This document shows positions 1 to 8,684 of a DNA stretch of 63,028 nucleotides, piece after piece. The DNA comes from CAYPEK01 sp964409645 (GTDB lineage Bacteria; UBP15; UBA6099). Made by a program: the position numbers and the translations under genes. Position 1 is the first letter of the stretch; each line of letters begins with the position of its first letter. The DNA lies in assembly GCA_964409645.1 (NCBI GenBank), contig CAYPEK010000011.1, positions 1 to 63,028 of the forward strand, given 5' to 3'. The notes beneath the pieces are model-generated. The model searched no databases and was not told the DNA's origin. It worked only from the letters and a program-made list of their open reading frames with translations.

Positions 1-54
1 AAAATCGATTTTTTTAATCTGATTTTCAAAAACTATTTTTTTCAGAGGTCTCAT
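1..54 (-). CDS. Possible start of an unidentified gene, cut by the window edge
   Basis: On the minus strand an ATG at 54-52 opens a frame with no stop to the window edge, giving MRPLKKIVFENQIKKIDF. Seven bases before this ATG is TATAAA (62-67). That spacing matches the -10 boxes placed just before the start codons of several other genes here, for example at 4486 and 36417. There is no properly spaced Shine-Dalgarno sequence. It lies 17 bases beyond the stop of the glycosyltransferase-like gene at 72-1859, in the same direction. Eighteen residues are too few to assign a family, and the frame may be chance. Confidence 0.33.
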   Translation of the reverse strand, partial: MRPLKKIVFENQIKKIDF

Positions 55-71
55 CCTTATGTTTATAAAGT

Positions 72-1859
72 TTATTTGGGTGTTTTCAGTTTGATGATTC
101 GTCTGAGACTTAGATATCCACTGCCGTAACTCCGGCCGAATTCAAAATACGGACGTATGAAATTAAACGGTTCATCTCCTTCTCTATTCTCCATCTGTTC
201 GGGATTGCTGAAATAGAAGTAGTAACAATTTCCGGCATTCAATGAGTCTGCAAAACTCTTTTTCCAAACCCCGGCCGGGTCGGACTCCTCAGGAAGTTTT
301 GCTCCGTTCACCTCAACATACCGCTGAATCTCTTTCAAGCGATCGTGTACATTCCTATCAATGTTTTCTTTCGAAAGGTCCCTCCCGCGAATCGAATAAA
401 GAAACGCTTGCAGACTGCTTTCCTTTATCCAGTCCGTGTTCCGGTTTGCGAGCAGGAAAGATGCCGCCCCGCGATGTTTGTTAAACAGAATAAGTTTTGC
501 ATTCAGAGCGCTGTTCGGTTCGACTACCGATTGTATCGGAACGATTTTTTTCGGATTCCCGAGCGCCCACAGCGGATATGCCGGCGACTGGTCGGCATAA
601 TCCTTTCTGAAATACAACACCGTGCAATCCTTTGTTTCGGGGAGTGTTTTTTTAAGAAAAACGAACTCACGGTATTTCTGTGTAGCTTTAAACCGCGGGA
701 TAAGCGCGTACTGATAAATCAGCATTCCGAAAGTAAGAACAGCAAGCAGAATGAATGCTATTTTCTTCTCTCTCAGCAGAGAAAAACCAAGCCCGGCGCA
801 AAGATATACCGGGAAACAAAACATTACCGCGAACCTGTACTGTTCGCTCGATTCTACAGCGTATGAAGCGACGTAAACTCCGAAGAAAAGCAGCGCGTGT
901 GCCGCAAGAGCGAGAGCCGCCAAGCGATGTTTTTTCGAGAACAACGTCCGAATCGCCACGATCTTCACAAACACGACCGGAGGTATGATAAATGCGTGCC
1001 GCATGACGTAAACAAACTCATGTGATAAGAAACCTCTGAAATCGTACCCGCTTGAAATTCTGTGCACCCTCTCATTTATCAATGAAAATAACAGTCCCTG
1101 AAGCCCGAACTGAAAACGGCCGAGGAAAATCAACCACGACACAAAAGCCGCCGCGATTATAGCCATAAACGGATATTTGACGGTCTTTGAGGGACGCGCA
1201 GCCATTTTGGAGGCGGCGATCGCAAGAAGCAAATAGGCCGGAATGAAGAAAAAGTGTTCGGTTTTAGTTTTCGCAACAATGAACAATATCGGCACGGACA
1301 GAAAAATATAAACGGGCTGCCGCCTATCGATAAACAGCAAAAGGAACAAAACCGAGACAAGATACAAACACAAAGCCGGGAATCCAAGATTGGGGCTTCC
1401 CGCGTATCGGATCAGGACGGGACACGAAAGGAACAACACACCCGTCGCCACAGAAGCAAAATAGTCCCTGAACAGCAACCACGCGCACATCAGCGCCAGC
1501 GGCGCCATCAGAATGTAGAGGAACTTCATGTAGAAAAACATATTTCCGTAGCTGAAACCGAGTATCTTCAGCGGCGGAATAAAAATGAATTCGTTTTCCT
1601 TATATATATAGTTTTTGTTTTGGCCCTTAACATCATTCGTGATTTCCGATGGATGGCTCGCGAAATATGCGTAATCGTAGTGCTGATAGTCGTCGTATTG
1701 AATGTGCAGCGGCGCCTCCAAAACAAAACAGGAGGCAATAACAAGCCCTGCAAGCCAGAGCCCGGCGACGGCGAAAATCCTTTTAACATTAAATCCGAAA
1801 ACGATATATCCTAAGACAAGCGAAAGCGCAAAGGAAACAACCAGAACCGTATTGTGCAT
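72..1859 (-). CDS. Polytopic membrane protein, GT-C glycosyltransferase-like
   Basis: A 595-residue membrane protein. Several hydrophobic helices fill residues 1-420, followed by a soluble domain of about 170 residues. The first outer loop carries a DDYQHYDY stretch near residues 56-63. GT-C enzymes of the PMT/ArnT type place an acidic motif at this point to use lipid-linked sugars on the outer face of the membrane. The C-terminal domain is not a recognised fold to me. The start is ATG at 1859 with GAGGCGGAGGA just upstream. The next gene in the same direction, a DPM1/ArnC-like GT2 enzyme, would make the lipid-phosphate sugar donor that GT-C enzymes consume, so the pairing is sensible. Membrane topology is visible; the transferase role is inferred and no donor or acceptor can be named. 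Confidence 0.8.
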   Translation of the reverse strand: MHNTVLVVSFALSLVLGYIVFGFNVKRIFAVAGLWLAGLVIASCFVLEAPLHIQYDDYQHYDYAYFASHPSEITNDVKGQNKNYIYKENEFIFIPPLKILGFSYGNMFFYMKFLYILMAPLALMCAWLLFRDYFASVATGVLFLSCPVLIRYAGSPNLGFPALCLYLVSVLFLLLFIDRRQPVYIFLSVPILFIVAKTKTEHFFFIPAYLLLAIAASKMAARPSKTVKYPFMAIIAAAFVSWLIFLGRFQFGLQGLLFSLINERVHRISSGYDFRGFLSHEFVYVMRHAFIIPPVVFVKIVAIRTLFSKKHRLAALALAAHALLFFGVYVASYAVESSEQYRFAVMFCFPVYLCAGLGFSLLREKKIAFILLAVLTFGMLIYQYALIPRFKATQKYREFVFLKKTLPETKDCTVLYFRKDYADQSPAYPLWALGNPKKIVPIQSVVEPNSALNAKLILFNKHRGAASFLLANRNTDWIKESSLQAFLYSIRGRDLSKENIDRNVHDRLKEIQRYVEVNGAKLPEESDPAGVWKKSFADSLNAGNCYYFYFSNPEQMENREGDEPFNFIRPYFEFGRSYGSGYLSLRRIIKLKTPK

Positions 1860-1934
1860 TCCTCCGCCTCTCAGAAATAACTAATCAAACATTCCCGGCG
1901 ACAACTCCGCTTTTTTTTAAACGTCTAATGCAGG

Positions 1935-2990
1935 CTATCGCCTCTTCAACCTCGTGATTTTCCCATGCAATTTTCCATCGCCGCTACGCAAACCGGAGTC
2001 TCGTCCGCTCAGCCGCCCCTTCCCTTTCGGTTCCCGTATTTCGCTTATCCTTCCGCTTCTCCAACCCTCGTTTCTCATCGGCGCGATCAGCGTTTCAGCC
2101 AGAACTCCGATCAGAACCGACAGACAGCCGATAAGAAACAAAGTCTGGCTGATAAGAAAAAGTGCGAGACCCGCGCCGTTATGTAATTTCAGCCTGAAGG
2201 TCACGAGAGTGGCGACTGTTGATCCAAGCCCGGCCAAACCGATAAACGCTCCCAGACCGCCCAGCACACGAAACGGCCGCAAATGTGTCGCATGGATCGC
2301 CATCAGCGAAAAAAGGTCGATCAGTCCTCTATAACGAATCAGCCTGTATTTCGATCTTCCGTGCCTGCGCGGCGAACTGCTCACTCCTACCTCGGAGATT
2401 CTGTACCCTTGAATATATGCGATGGCCGGAATTAAGCGATGTAGATCTCCCCTGATGTCCAGATTCTTGTACAGATTCGCGGAGTACGCCTTCATACCGG
2501 AATTCACATCTCTCACCGGCAGCCTGAATGCAAACCGCACAAGAAGATTGTAAAGTTTTGAAACTGATTTCTTTAAAAAATCGTCCTGTCTGTTCCGGCG
2601 GCAGCCGTTCACAAGATCAAAACCGCCACGCCGCATTTCTTCGATCAGCAACCCAATATTTTCAGGCTCGTCCTGAAGATCGCCGTCGAGAGTTATCGCA
2701 ATATCGCCGCGCGCGTACCCGAAACCCTGCATCAGCGCCATCGACTTGCCGTTGTTCCTGAAGTGGCGGATGTATCCCGTGGCGTCGTCGGCTTCGCACA
2801 ACTCTTCGATGACCGTGTCTGTTCCGTCTTTGCTGCCGTCATCGACGAAAATGATTTCGTACGGCATTCCGAGCATCGCCATCTGTTTCGTTATGCGTTC
2901 GTGCAGTTCGCGAATTGAGTCCCGTTCATCAAAAACCGGAACGATCACGCTCACCGATTCGTATTTTATCCCGTTTACTTCATCCATCAT
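1935..2990 (-). CDS. Family 2 glycosyltransferase, DPM1/ArnC-like with two C-terminal membrane helices
   Basis: A 351-residue enzyme expected to transfer a sugar from a nucleotide donor to undecaprenyl or another polyprenyl phosphate on the cytoplasmic face. Visible GT2 marks are SVIVPVFDE (12-22), VDDGSKDGT (49-57) and LDGDLQDEPE (101-110), which holds the metal-binding DxD at 102-104 and the QD-P signature of the DPM1/GtrB/ArnC group. Two hydrophobic helices near the C-terminus (about 240-310) fit the GtrB-type anchor, and the tail is basic. I chose ATG 2990 because it overlaps the stop of the upstream radical SAM gene as ATGATGA. A longer frame to 3131 would add 47 residues of non-homologous sequence read from the neighbour. 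It is translationally coupled to gene 2987-4486 and sits before the GT-C-like gene 72-1859. Confidence 0.93.
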   Translation of the reverse strand: MMDEVNGIKYESVSVIVPVFDERDSIRELHERITKQMAMLGMPYEIIFVDDGSKDGTDTVIEELCEADDATGYIRHFRNNGKSMALMQGFGYARGDIAITLDGDLQDEPENIGLLIEEMRRGGFDLVNGCRRNRQDDFLKKSVSKLYNLLVRFAFRLPVRDVNSGMKAYSANLYKNLDIRGDLHRLIPAIAYIQGYRISEVGVSSSPRRHGRSKYRLIRYRGLIDLFSLMAIHATHLRPFRVLGGLGAFIGLAGLGSTVATLVTFRLKLHNGAGLALFLISQTLFLIGCLSVLIGVLAETLIAPMRNEGWRSGRISEIREPKGKGRLSGRDSGLRSGDGKLHGKITRLKRR

Positions 2991-4486
2991 TTGCGACCCG
3001 TCATTGCGAATTGTATAACATTGGTCCCGGCAATGGCAAAACGGAAAAAATTGCCGGAATCCGTTACGTTTCTCAGCATACCGAGCAGATATCCCGGCCG
3101 CATGTAAAACCGGCGGTACGCCTCGCCGCACTTCTCCATCAGAAATCGCCCGCTCAGGCCGCAGATTGTCTCCGAGTAAAAGCCGAACGTATGAATTTTG
3201 CTCATCGTCAATTCCGCTCCGTCCCGGATTTCGGGTTTCACCGCCGCCACGCGATCGAACAACTCCGATCCGGGATACGGTGTCAGGATGCCGAATGTGG
3301 CGGTTGTCGGCGCAATCTTTATCACAAAACGTATCGTTTTCTCTATAGTTTCGGCCGTTTCGCCGGGGCCGCCGAACACGACATGGGCATGCGTTTCAAT
3401 CCCGGCTTTTCGCGCCAGCTCCATTGCTTGCGCGCTTTGTTCCGTTGTTATGTCTTTGCGGTAACTGTCCAGTAATTCATCGCTGCCGCTCTCGACGCCG
3501 AATTTCAGCATGTGGCAGCCAGCCCTTTTCATCAGCTTCAGCGTTTCGAGATCGACATCGTCCGCGCGGGCGTTGGCGATCCATACCATATCCAGATTAT
3601 CCCGTATAATCGACTCGCATATCTCCGTGTTGCGCCGCTTGAATGCCGTGAACGTTTCGTCCCTGAAAAACACCTCTTTGTAGCCCATCCGTTCGATCTC
3701 GCGAAGTTCTTCCATGACACTTTCCGTGGAACGAAACCTCAGCTTGTTTCCGTAGAAAGCAGGAGACGTGCAGAAAATGCAGCGGTGCGGGCATCCTCTC
3801 GAAGTCTGCGCCGTGGTGTACGGCACTCTTCTCACTACAGGATTGAAGTAGTCGATTCCCGCGGGCAGCAAGCCCCTGTCCGGAACCGGAAGCGTATCGA
3901 GGTCGATAAAAGGCCTTCGTTCGCTGATCCGCACTCCGTCGCCGGTCTTGAAACCTATCCCCATCACATCCTCGGCTGAACGACCCTGCATTATACGTTC
4001 AACCAGTTCTTCCACAGTGCGCTCCGGTTCGCCGAGAACGATGTAATCCACAGCTTCCGGCTCGACACAGTACTCCGGCATGAAAGTCGGATGCGCGCCG
4101 TAAAGGACGGTGACGGCATCGGGCTTTTTGCTTTTCAGCGATTCCAGAAAAAGCACGTCGTTTCTGAACGACTGCGTCGAAACCATCATCACCGCGCATT
4201 TCAGGCCCTCGAATCCGCCCGAAACGAGTTTCGAGAACTCGTCAGGTTGCATGTCTGCGTCCATGAATACAATCGGAATATTATTTCTTTTAAGAATCGT
4301 CGCGAGATAAAGCTCGCTCAATGGCGGCATCTGCGTGCCTCCGGTGCGTCGGCCATTGCACCATGCGCCGTAGATAAAATCCCTTACCATACTCCCGTTT
4401 CTCGAATGCGCCTCAAACGAAGGCGGCCGAAGAACCAGCACATATTCTCCGCCGGCGCGCTGCCTGTTCTTTATTAAATCCGCCAT
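2987..4486 (-). CDS. B12-binding radical SAM protein
   Basis: A 499-residue class B-type radical SAM protein. The N-terminal part has a Rossmann-like cobalamin-binding layout (about 15-175) with the YGAHPT and VLGEPERT turns usual in this family. The radical SAM domain has the 4Fe-4S motif CPHRCIFC with C232, C236 and C239. Further along are FRDETFT, FGVESGSDE and a GGPGET segment for SAM binding. The C-terminus contains the YRRFYMRPGYLLG motif seen in many B12 radical SAM proteins of polysaccharide and lipid clusters; the same motif recurs at 34821 and 36417. The family methylates unactivated carbons or rearranges rings. The substrate here is unknown. It is the first gene of a three-gene minus-strand operon, with a TATAAT box only 7 bases before its ATG. 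Confidence 0.93.
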   Translation of the reverse strand: MADLIKNRQRAGGEYVLVLRPPSFEAHSRNGSMVRDFIYGAWCNGRRTGGTQMPPLSELYLATILKRNNIPIVFMDADMQPDEFSKLVSGGFEGLKCAVMMVSTQSFRNDVLFLESLKSKKPDAVTVLYGAHPTFMPEYCVEPEAVDYIVLGEPERTVEELVERIMQGRSAEDVMGIGFKTGDGVRISERRPFIDLDTLPVPDRGLLPAGIDYFNPVVRRVPYTTAQTSRGCPHRCIFCTSPAFYGNKLRFRSTESVMEELREIERMGYKEVFFRDETFTAFKRRNTEICESIIRDNLDMVWIANARADDVDLETLKLMKRAGCHMLKFGVESGSDELLDSYRKDITTEQSAQAMELARKAGIETHAHVVFGGPGETAETIEKTIRFVIKIAPTTATFGILTPYPGSELFDRVAAVKPEIRDGAELTMSKIHTFGFYSETICGLSGRFLMEKCGEAYRRFYMRPGYLLGMLRNVTDSGNFFRFAIAGTNVIQFAMTGRK

Positions 4487-4493
4487 GCGATAA

Positions 4494-4499
4494 ATTATA
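4494..4499 (-). promoter_or_regulatory. -10 box of a probable leaderless promoter for the 2987-4486 gene
   Basis: On the minus strand TATAAT lies 7 bases before the ATG at 4486, which places the expected transcription start at or next to the start codon. No Shine-Dalgarno sequence is present. The -35 match is weak (TTACTT at 16 bp spacing). Confidence 0.6.
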
Positions 4500-4545
4500 T
4501 CACAGCGGGCGCGGCAAGTAATTCCGGCGCCGTGCCCGGCGCCGC

Positions 4546-4574
4546 TTGCGATTTCCTTACCTCAAAACGATAAT
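4546..4574 (+). promoter_or_regulatory. Sigma70-like promoter, probable leaderless start for the 4584-6635 gene
   Basis: TTGCGA (4546-4551), a 17-base spacer and GATAAT (4569-4574) are followed 9 bases later by the GTG start codon at 4584. There is no ribosome-binding site. It is divergent from the promoter at 4494-4499, so the two units share a 97-base control region. Confidence 0.6.
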
Positions 4575-4583
4575 TTAAAATCA

Positions 4584-6635
4584 GTGAAAACAAAGAAAGA
4601 TAAAACCGAACGCCGTACACGCGCACTGTTCATCGCGGGTATATTGCTCGCGGCGGCTGCCGGCGCCTTCAGACTCTTTCTCGAATACGACAACCACGAA
4701 TACTTTGCCGGTTGGCTGATGCTTCGGATGGTGGAATCCAACATGAATCCCAAAGATTTCACCCACCCGCTTCTCCACTATTACATCAATATCATCTGGA
4801 ACTACCTTTATTATGCAGTCGAGCGGCATCATATCGGAGTTCGGAATTTAAGCGAATACTGGGCGACGTTTTACACAATGCCGCATCCGCCGTTGTTGCT
4901 TGTCGGACGACTCAATTCGATTCTCATGGCAATCGGAACAGCCGTTCTATTGTATGCGACAGCAAAAAAAGCCCACGGCGGCGGCGCCGCCGCTCTCGCT
5001 GTTCTCCTGTTCGTTTCAATGCGCTCATTCTCGAATTACGCCAGCTATTTTACCTACTACGAAACCAATCTGTTCTTCAATACACTTGCGCTTTACTGCA
5101 TAATTTCATTCCGCGAAAAAGGCACCCGCGCTTTGTATGTGGCTGCACTGACATGCACCGGACTCGCGCTGGCATCCGATTATCTTTCACTATCACTATG
5201 CGTTCCGCTATTCTTCGTGCTTGCGGAGCGCGAATATTCTTCATCCTCTGATACGGTTTTAAATCATTCCCTGAAATTCGCCCGCAATGCGTTACTGACG
5301 GCAGTTGCCGTCATTGCCGTGTTTATGATACTTAACCCCTACATCCTTATCGACCGTGGAACTTTCCGCGAATTCTTCTCGTTCCACTGGGGTATGATGA
5401 AGGGCGCCGACACCGGAACTCCGCCGGGAGAAGGAATAGCCGGTTACCTCCAATACTTTTTCATGGCGGCAACTCCGGATTTCATTGGACCGTTTTTCTT
5501 CCTCGTCCTTCTCGGTGGTGCGGCCACGTCATTCCGCCGTGACCGCGATTCGACCTCCCCCCTGCTTGCGTATGTAGCGGCGTTCCTTGCTGTTATGTCT
5601 TTATTCAGCAACAAGCAGGAGCGGTTTCTGTTCTCCGTATCTCCGGTTCTCTGCCTGCTCTCCGCGACATACCTTTTCCGGTTGCTTGAGTCGGAAAAAG
5701 CGGTTCCAGCCTTTAAGAAAACACTTAATGTAATCGCGACGCTCGCGGTCGTAGTTCAATTCTCGTTCAGTTTCGTCCAGAACCGTCGCGACATATCATC
5801 GCCAAATATATATAAGGCAATTCGCGAATGGGTTGAGGAAAACATACCGAATGGCTCGGTTGTTGCGTTGGAGGAATACAAACCAGAACTCGCATACTCT
5901 CAAGAATACATACGGGATTTGCTGTCCGGAAGTGCTGGGGGTAACAGACAAGAGAGCGTAAAAATACTTCGTGCCGCAGCGTCCATCGACATGCACACTC
6001 CCGGCTATTATCAGGTGCTTATGAGCGACCGTCCATACCTGAAACGCCCTGAACTTTCAGTGGATTATTTCAAATGTGCGCACGTCAGTTGGGTTATTCT
6101 CAATGAAGTCACAGTAGAGAGGTATTACGATAAAGAAGTTCAATATCGGGAATTGGTTGATTGGACGCGTTCGCAGGGGCCGCCTGTGGCAAGGTTCGGG
6201 AAAAAAGGCCGGGAACGATTTTCGATATACAAACTGAAGCCGGTTGCGAGTAAAGACAAAGCCACATGCAAGGCTTTGATCCTTTCCGCCCGAGAAGAAT
6301 CAAGGAACATCAAGAGCGAAAAGCAGAAATCCGAACGAAGAAACAAGAAGGCCACGAACAGGCTCCCTGACATTGCCAAGCCGGGAGACAAATTAACAGG
6401 CGAATGGGTTGTATCAGGAGTGCGCAAGTTTGCCGACTCTACGGCCTACACAATCTCACGTAAAGGCACGAACGAAAAAATCGAAATATTCTTCTCACGC
6501 AGTTCGGACTCAAGAAACGCGTTTCTGACGAAAGGCGACTGGTCTTTCTCATACAGGTTTCGTTCAAAAGATATCGGTAACAAAGAAACGGAGAAGATCA
6601 TCCGCTCGCTTGCCTCACGCACTCCGACAAAGTAA
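4584..6635 (+). CDS. GT-C-like membrane glycosyltransferase with a long basic C-terminal tail
   Basis: A 683-residue membrane protein starting with GTG. A short basic N-terminus leads into the first helix (14-33), then the loop LEYDNHEYF (33-41), whose acidic pair resembles the catalytic loop of PMT-family GT-C enzymes. About ten further helices run to residue 400. A periplasmic-type domain follows (about 410-560). The last 120 residues are lysine- and arginine-rich and end in a short beta-rich segment (LTGEWVVSGVRKF). That charged tail is not typical of the family. GTG is favoured because a promoter ends 9 bases upstream and no earlier in-frame start fits. It is divergently arranged with the B12 radical SAM gene 2987-4486. 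Membrane nature is clear; transferase function is inferred. Confidence 0.82.
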   Translation: MKTKKDKTERRTRALFIAGILLAAAAGAFRLFLEYDNHEYFAGWLMLRMVESNMNPKDFTHPLLHYYINIIWNYLYYAVERHHIGVRNLSEYWATFYTMPHPPLLLVGRLNSILMAIGTAVLLYATAKKAHGGGAAALAVLLFVSMRSFSNYASYFTYYETNLFFNTLALYCIISFREKGTRALYVAALTCTGLALASDYLSLSLCVPLFFVLAEREYSSSSDTVLNHSLKFARNALLTAVAVIAVFMILNPYILIDRGTFREFFSFHWGMMKGADTGTPPGEGIAGYLQYFFMAATPDFIGPFFFLVLLGGAATSFRRDRDSTSPLLAYVAAFLAVMSLFSNKQERFLFSVSPVLCLLSATYLFRLLESEKAVPAFKKTLNVIATLAVVVQFSFSFVQNRRDISSPNIYKAIREWVEENIPNGSVVALEEYKPELAYSQEYIRDLLSGSAGGNRQESVKILRAAASIDMHTPGYYQVLMSDRPYLKRPELSVDYFKCAHVSWVILNEVTVERYYDKEVQYRELVDWTRSQGPPVARFGKKGRERFSIYKLKPVASKDKATCKALILSAREESRNIKSEKQKSERRNKKATNRLPDIAKPGDKLTGEWVVSGVRKFADSTAYTISRKGTNEKIEIFFSRSSDSRNAFLTKGDWSFSYRFRSKDIGNKETEKIIRSLASRTPTK

Positions 6636-6663
6636 ATTATACAGCGAGCCTCAACCCTTAAAT

Positions 6664-8100
6664 CTACGGCAGGAAATTGTTGAAGTTTTTTGTCCGGTAT
6701 TGGGGCAGCGTCGTGCGGAGATAAAAGATAAAGCCTGAAATGAATTTTATGTTGAAAAACTTTTTCTCTTTGTACATCCTCGGAAGAAGCAAAAAGAAAA
6801 GCAGCGGTTTCGGAATTTTGACATGCAGCATCTTCCGCACCATCTTCTCCCAGAACGGAGACCATAAGGCAATGTCGATAAGCGCGTAAAGCGTCTCGAA
6901 CTCGCGGTCTCGCCTTGTGTGAATCTCCGGCGTCATTATTCTCATTCCCGTCTCTTCGTAGTTGACTTCGAGCAACCCATCCTTCACGGCGTCCTCAACC
7001 ATCGCCGTGCGCGGGATCGGCGACAGGAATGTGACGCGTACGTTGTCCGCTTTGATAAACCGGTTGAGTTGCACGGTCTCGAACGCGTTTTCGATCGTCT
7101 CGTACGGGAGCGCGAGCATGTTGAACGCCGTCAGATACAGCCCGTGTTTCTTTATCAGTGCCGCCGTGTTGATGATCTGCGTATCCAGATAATGCTTGTT
7201 CAGCCGATCGATTCGGAGGCGCTCATTTCCTGTCTCGACGCCGATCGCTATGCCCGAGCAGTTCGCCCGTTTCATCTCGGCGAGCATCTCGTCGTCAACG
7301 TCGTGGACGGTCGTGTTGCACGTGAACGGAATGCCACGGAAATGCTTCGCGTATTCGTCGCAGAATTCGAGTACCCACTTTTTATCGTGCGTGAAAATGT
7401 CGTCCGAAAAATGGATGCTGCGCAACGCCGCTATCCGCCGCATGTCTTCTATCTCTTCGATTATCCTCGCGACCGGTTTGCGCCTCAGATATTTCCCCTT
7501 GCCTATGAAAAACTCGCGGAATTTTGCGTTATAGCAAAAACTGCACGCGTTGGGACACCCGCGCCCGCTCGTGAATCGCTTCAGGCTCATCTGCTTCATG
7601 AACCAGTATTTGAAGTAAAGCCCGCGATCCGGCAGCGGAAGCTCAGTCAGGTCCTGCAGCAGCGGGCGCATCTCGTTCGTACTTATCTCGCTGCCGCGCT
7701 TCACTGTCAAATTCGGTACGTCCGCGTAGTCTTCGCCCTTTTCGAGCCGTTCAACAATATCGAGAATCGGAAACTCCGATTCGCCCTGCACGACGACATC
7801 AACTTCCGGGTCGTTTATTATCTCCGGAAACAGCATAGGATACGTCCCGCAGAAAACGATCGGCGCCTTTACCACCTCTTTTACGCTCGATGCGAGCGAC
7901 AGCGCAACGCGCTCACCCCAGATGTCCATCGGCACCACAATAAGTCCGGGGCGGCTCTCGGCAACTTTACGCACAAACTGCTTCTCGTTCCTCTTTATGA
8001 ACAGGTCGCATTCGTGGCTGCGGCTTTTGAGCAAGCCGGAAATGTCCGTTACAGCCAGCGATTCGTTTATTCCGTTGTCCTGCAGGAAAACAATTTTCAT
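6664..8100 (-). CDS. B12-binding radical SAM protein
   Basis: A 478-residue protein with an N-terminal cobalamin-binding-like domain (1-125; PIVFCGTYPMLFPE and VVVQGESEFP mark the later turns) and a radical SAM core with GRGCPNACSFC, C182/C186/C189. HFSDDIFTHDKK and GIAIGVETGNERL are typical core strands. The C-terminal 60 residues are aromatic and hydrophobic (PLLFFLLLPRMYKEKKFF), suggesting contact with the membrane or a lipid substrate. It converges with the 4584-6635 gene, with 28 bases between stops. The start at 8100 matches the expected beginning of the domain (MKIVFLQDNG), but the region upstream runs into the N gap at 8139, so its promoter and any upstream operon partner are unknown. 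Product and substrate unknown. Confidence 0.92.
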   Translation of the reverse strand: MKIVFLQDNGINESLAVTDISGLLKSRSHECDLFIKRNEKQFVRKVAESRPGLIVVPMDIWGERVALSLASSVKEVVKAPIVFCGTYPMLFPEIINDPEVDVVVQGESEFPILDIVERLEKGEDYADVPNLTVKRGSEISTNEMRPLLQDLTELPLPDRGLYFKYWFMKQMSLKRFTSGRGCPNACSFCYNAKFREFFIGKGKYLRRKPVARIIEEIEDMRRIAALRSIHFSDDIFTHDKKWVLEFCDEYAKHFRGIPFTCNTTVHDVDDEMLAEMKRANCSGIAIGVETGNERLRIDRLNKHYLDTQIINTAALIKKHGLYLTAFNMLALPYETIENAFETVQLNRFIKADNVRVTFLSPIPRTAMVEDAVKDGLLEVNYEETGMRIMTPEIHTRRDREFETLYALIDIALWSPFWEKMVRKMLHVKIPKPLLFFLLLPRMYKEKKFFNIKFISGFIFYLRTTLPQYRTKNFNNFLP

Positions 8101-8138
8101 CCGGAAGCGCCTTTCGTTGCGGCCCCTTGAGCGGGGGA

Positions 8139-8238
8139 NNNNNNNNNNNNNNNNNNNNNNNNNNNNNNNNNNNNNNNNNNNNNNNNNNNNNNNNNNNNNN
8201 NNNNNNNNNNNNNNNNNNNNNNNNNNNNNNNNNNNNNN
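8139..8238. other. Assembly gap of 100 N
   Basis: Exactly 100 N characters, the conventional placeholder for a scaffold gap of unknown true size. Whatever joins the radical SAM gene at 6664-8100 to the methyltransferase fragment at 8239 is missing, so order and distance across this point are not proven. Confidence 0.99.
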
Positions 8239-8600
8239 GCGGAATACTTTTCATCTCCGATCCGAACGGCGGCCATCCGCTCCGGCGCATCGGCAACAGA
8301 GTCGGAAGAGCCGTCAAGGTAATGAGCGAGGACGAGCACGCGCTGCCGCCCGCGGAAATGGCGGAGAGGTTGAAGCACGCCGGTTTTGAAATTATCGGCC
8401 GCCATGCAATGAATCTTTTTTCGGAACTGTTCTTCCTTTTCACGGTGATCGTCGAAACGCGCACGGAAACAGTCGCTTCCACTCTACGCCTGCTCTGCCT
8501 GCCACCGCTCAAGATTGCCGACTCCATTCTCGAAGCCACTCTTTTCAAAGTATTTCCGTCGCTTGCGTGGCGTCACGTGATCGTCGCGCGCAAACACTGA
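8239..8600 (+). CDS. SAM-dependent methyltransferase, C-terminal fragment
   Basis: The open frame comes out of the N gap and ends at TGA 8598-8600, giving about 119 visible residues. The opening strand, ILFISDPNGGHPLRR, followed by EDEHALPPAEMAERL and HAGFEIIGRH, matches the end of class I (Methyltransf_11/UbiE-like) methyltransferases. In these the stretch after motif III reads as a late beta-strand, a loop and a helix. The SAM-binding glycine motif would lie in the missing part. A hydrophobic stretch near the end (LFFLFTVIV, then LRLLCLPPLKIADSIL) hints at membrane or lipid association. The 5' end is missing because of the gap, not because of a mutation. The target of methylation is unknown; context suggests a lipid or glycan. 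Confidence 0.75.
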
Positions 8601-8684
8601 GCGCACGGCGCTCGAATGTTGTTGTATTTCAAATTATTTGATACCTTTATTATTTAAAGGATATATGCAAGACGTTCTATATTT

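Noticed and set aside
6919..8130. 403-codon open frame on the plus strand
   Set aside because: It lies antisense to the B12 radical SAM gene 6664-8100, whose motifs are complete. The frame is Arg/His/Val-rich with no family resemblance, as expected for a shadow of a GC-rich gene.
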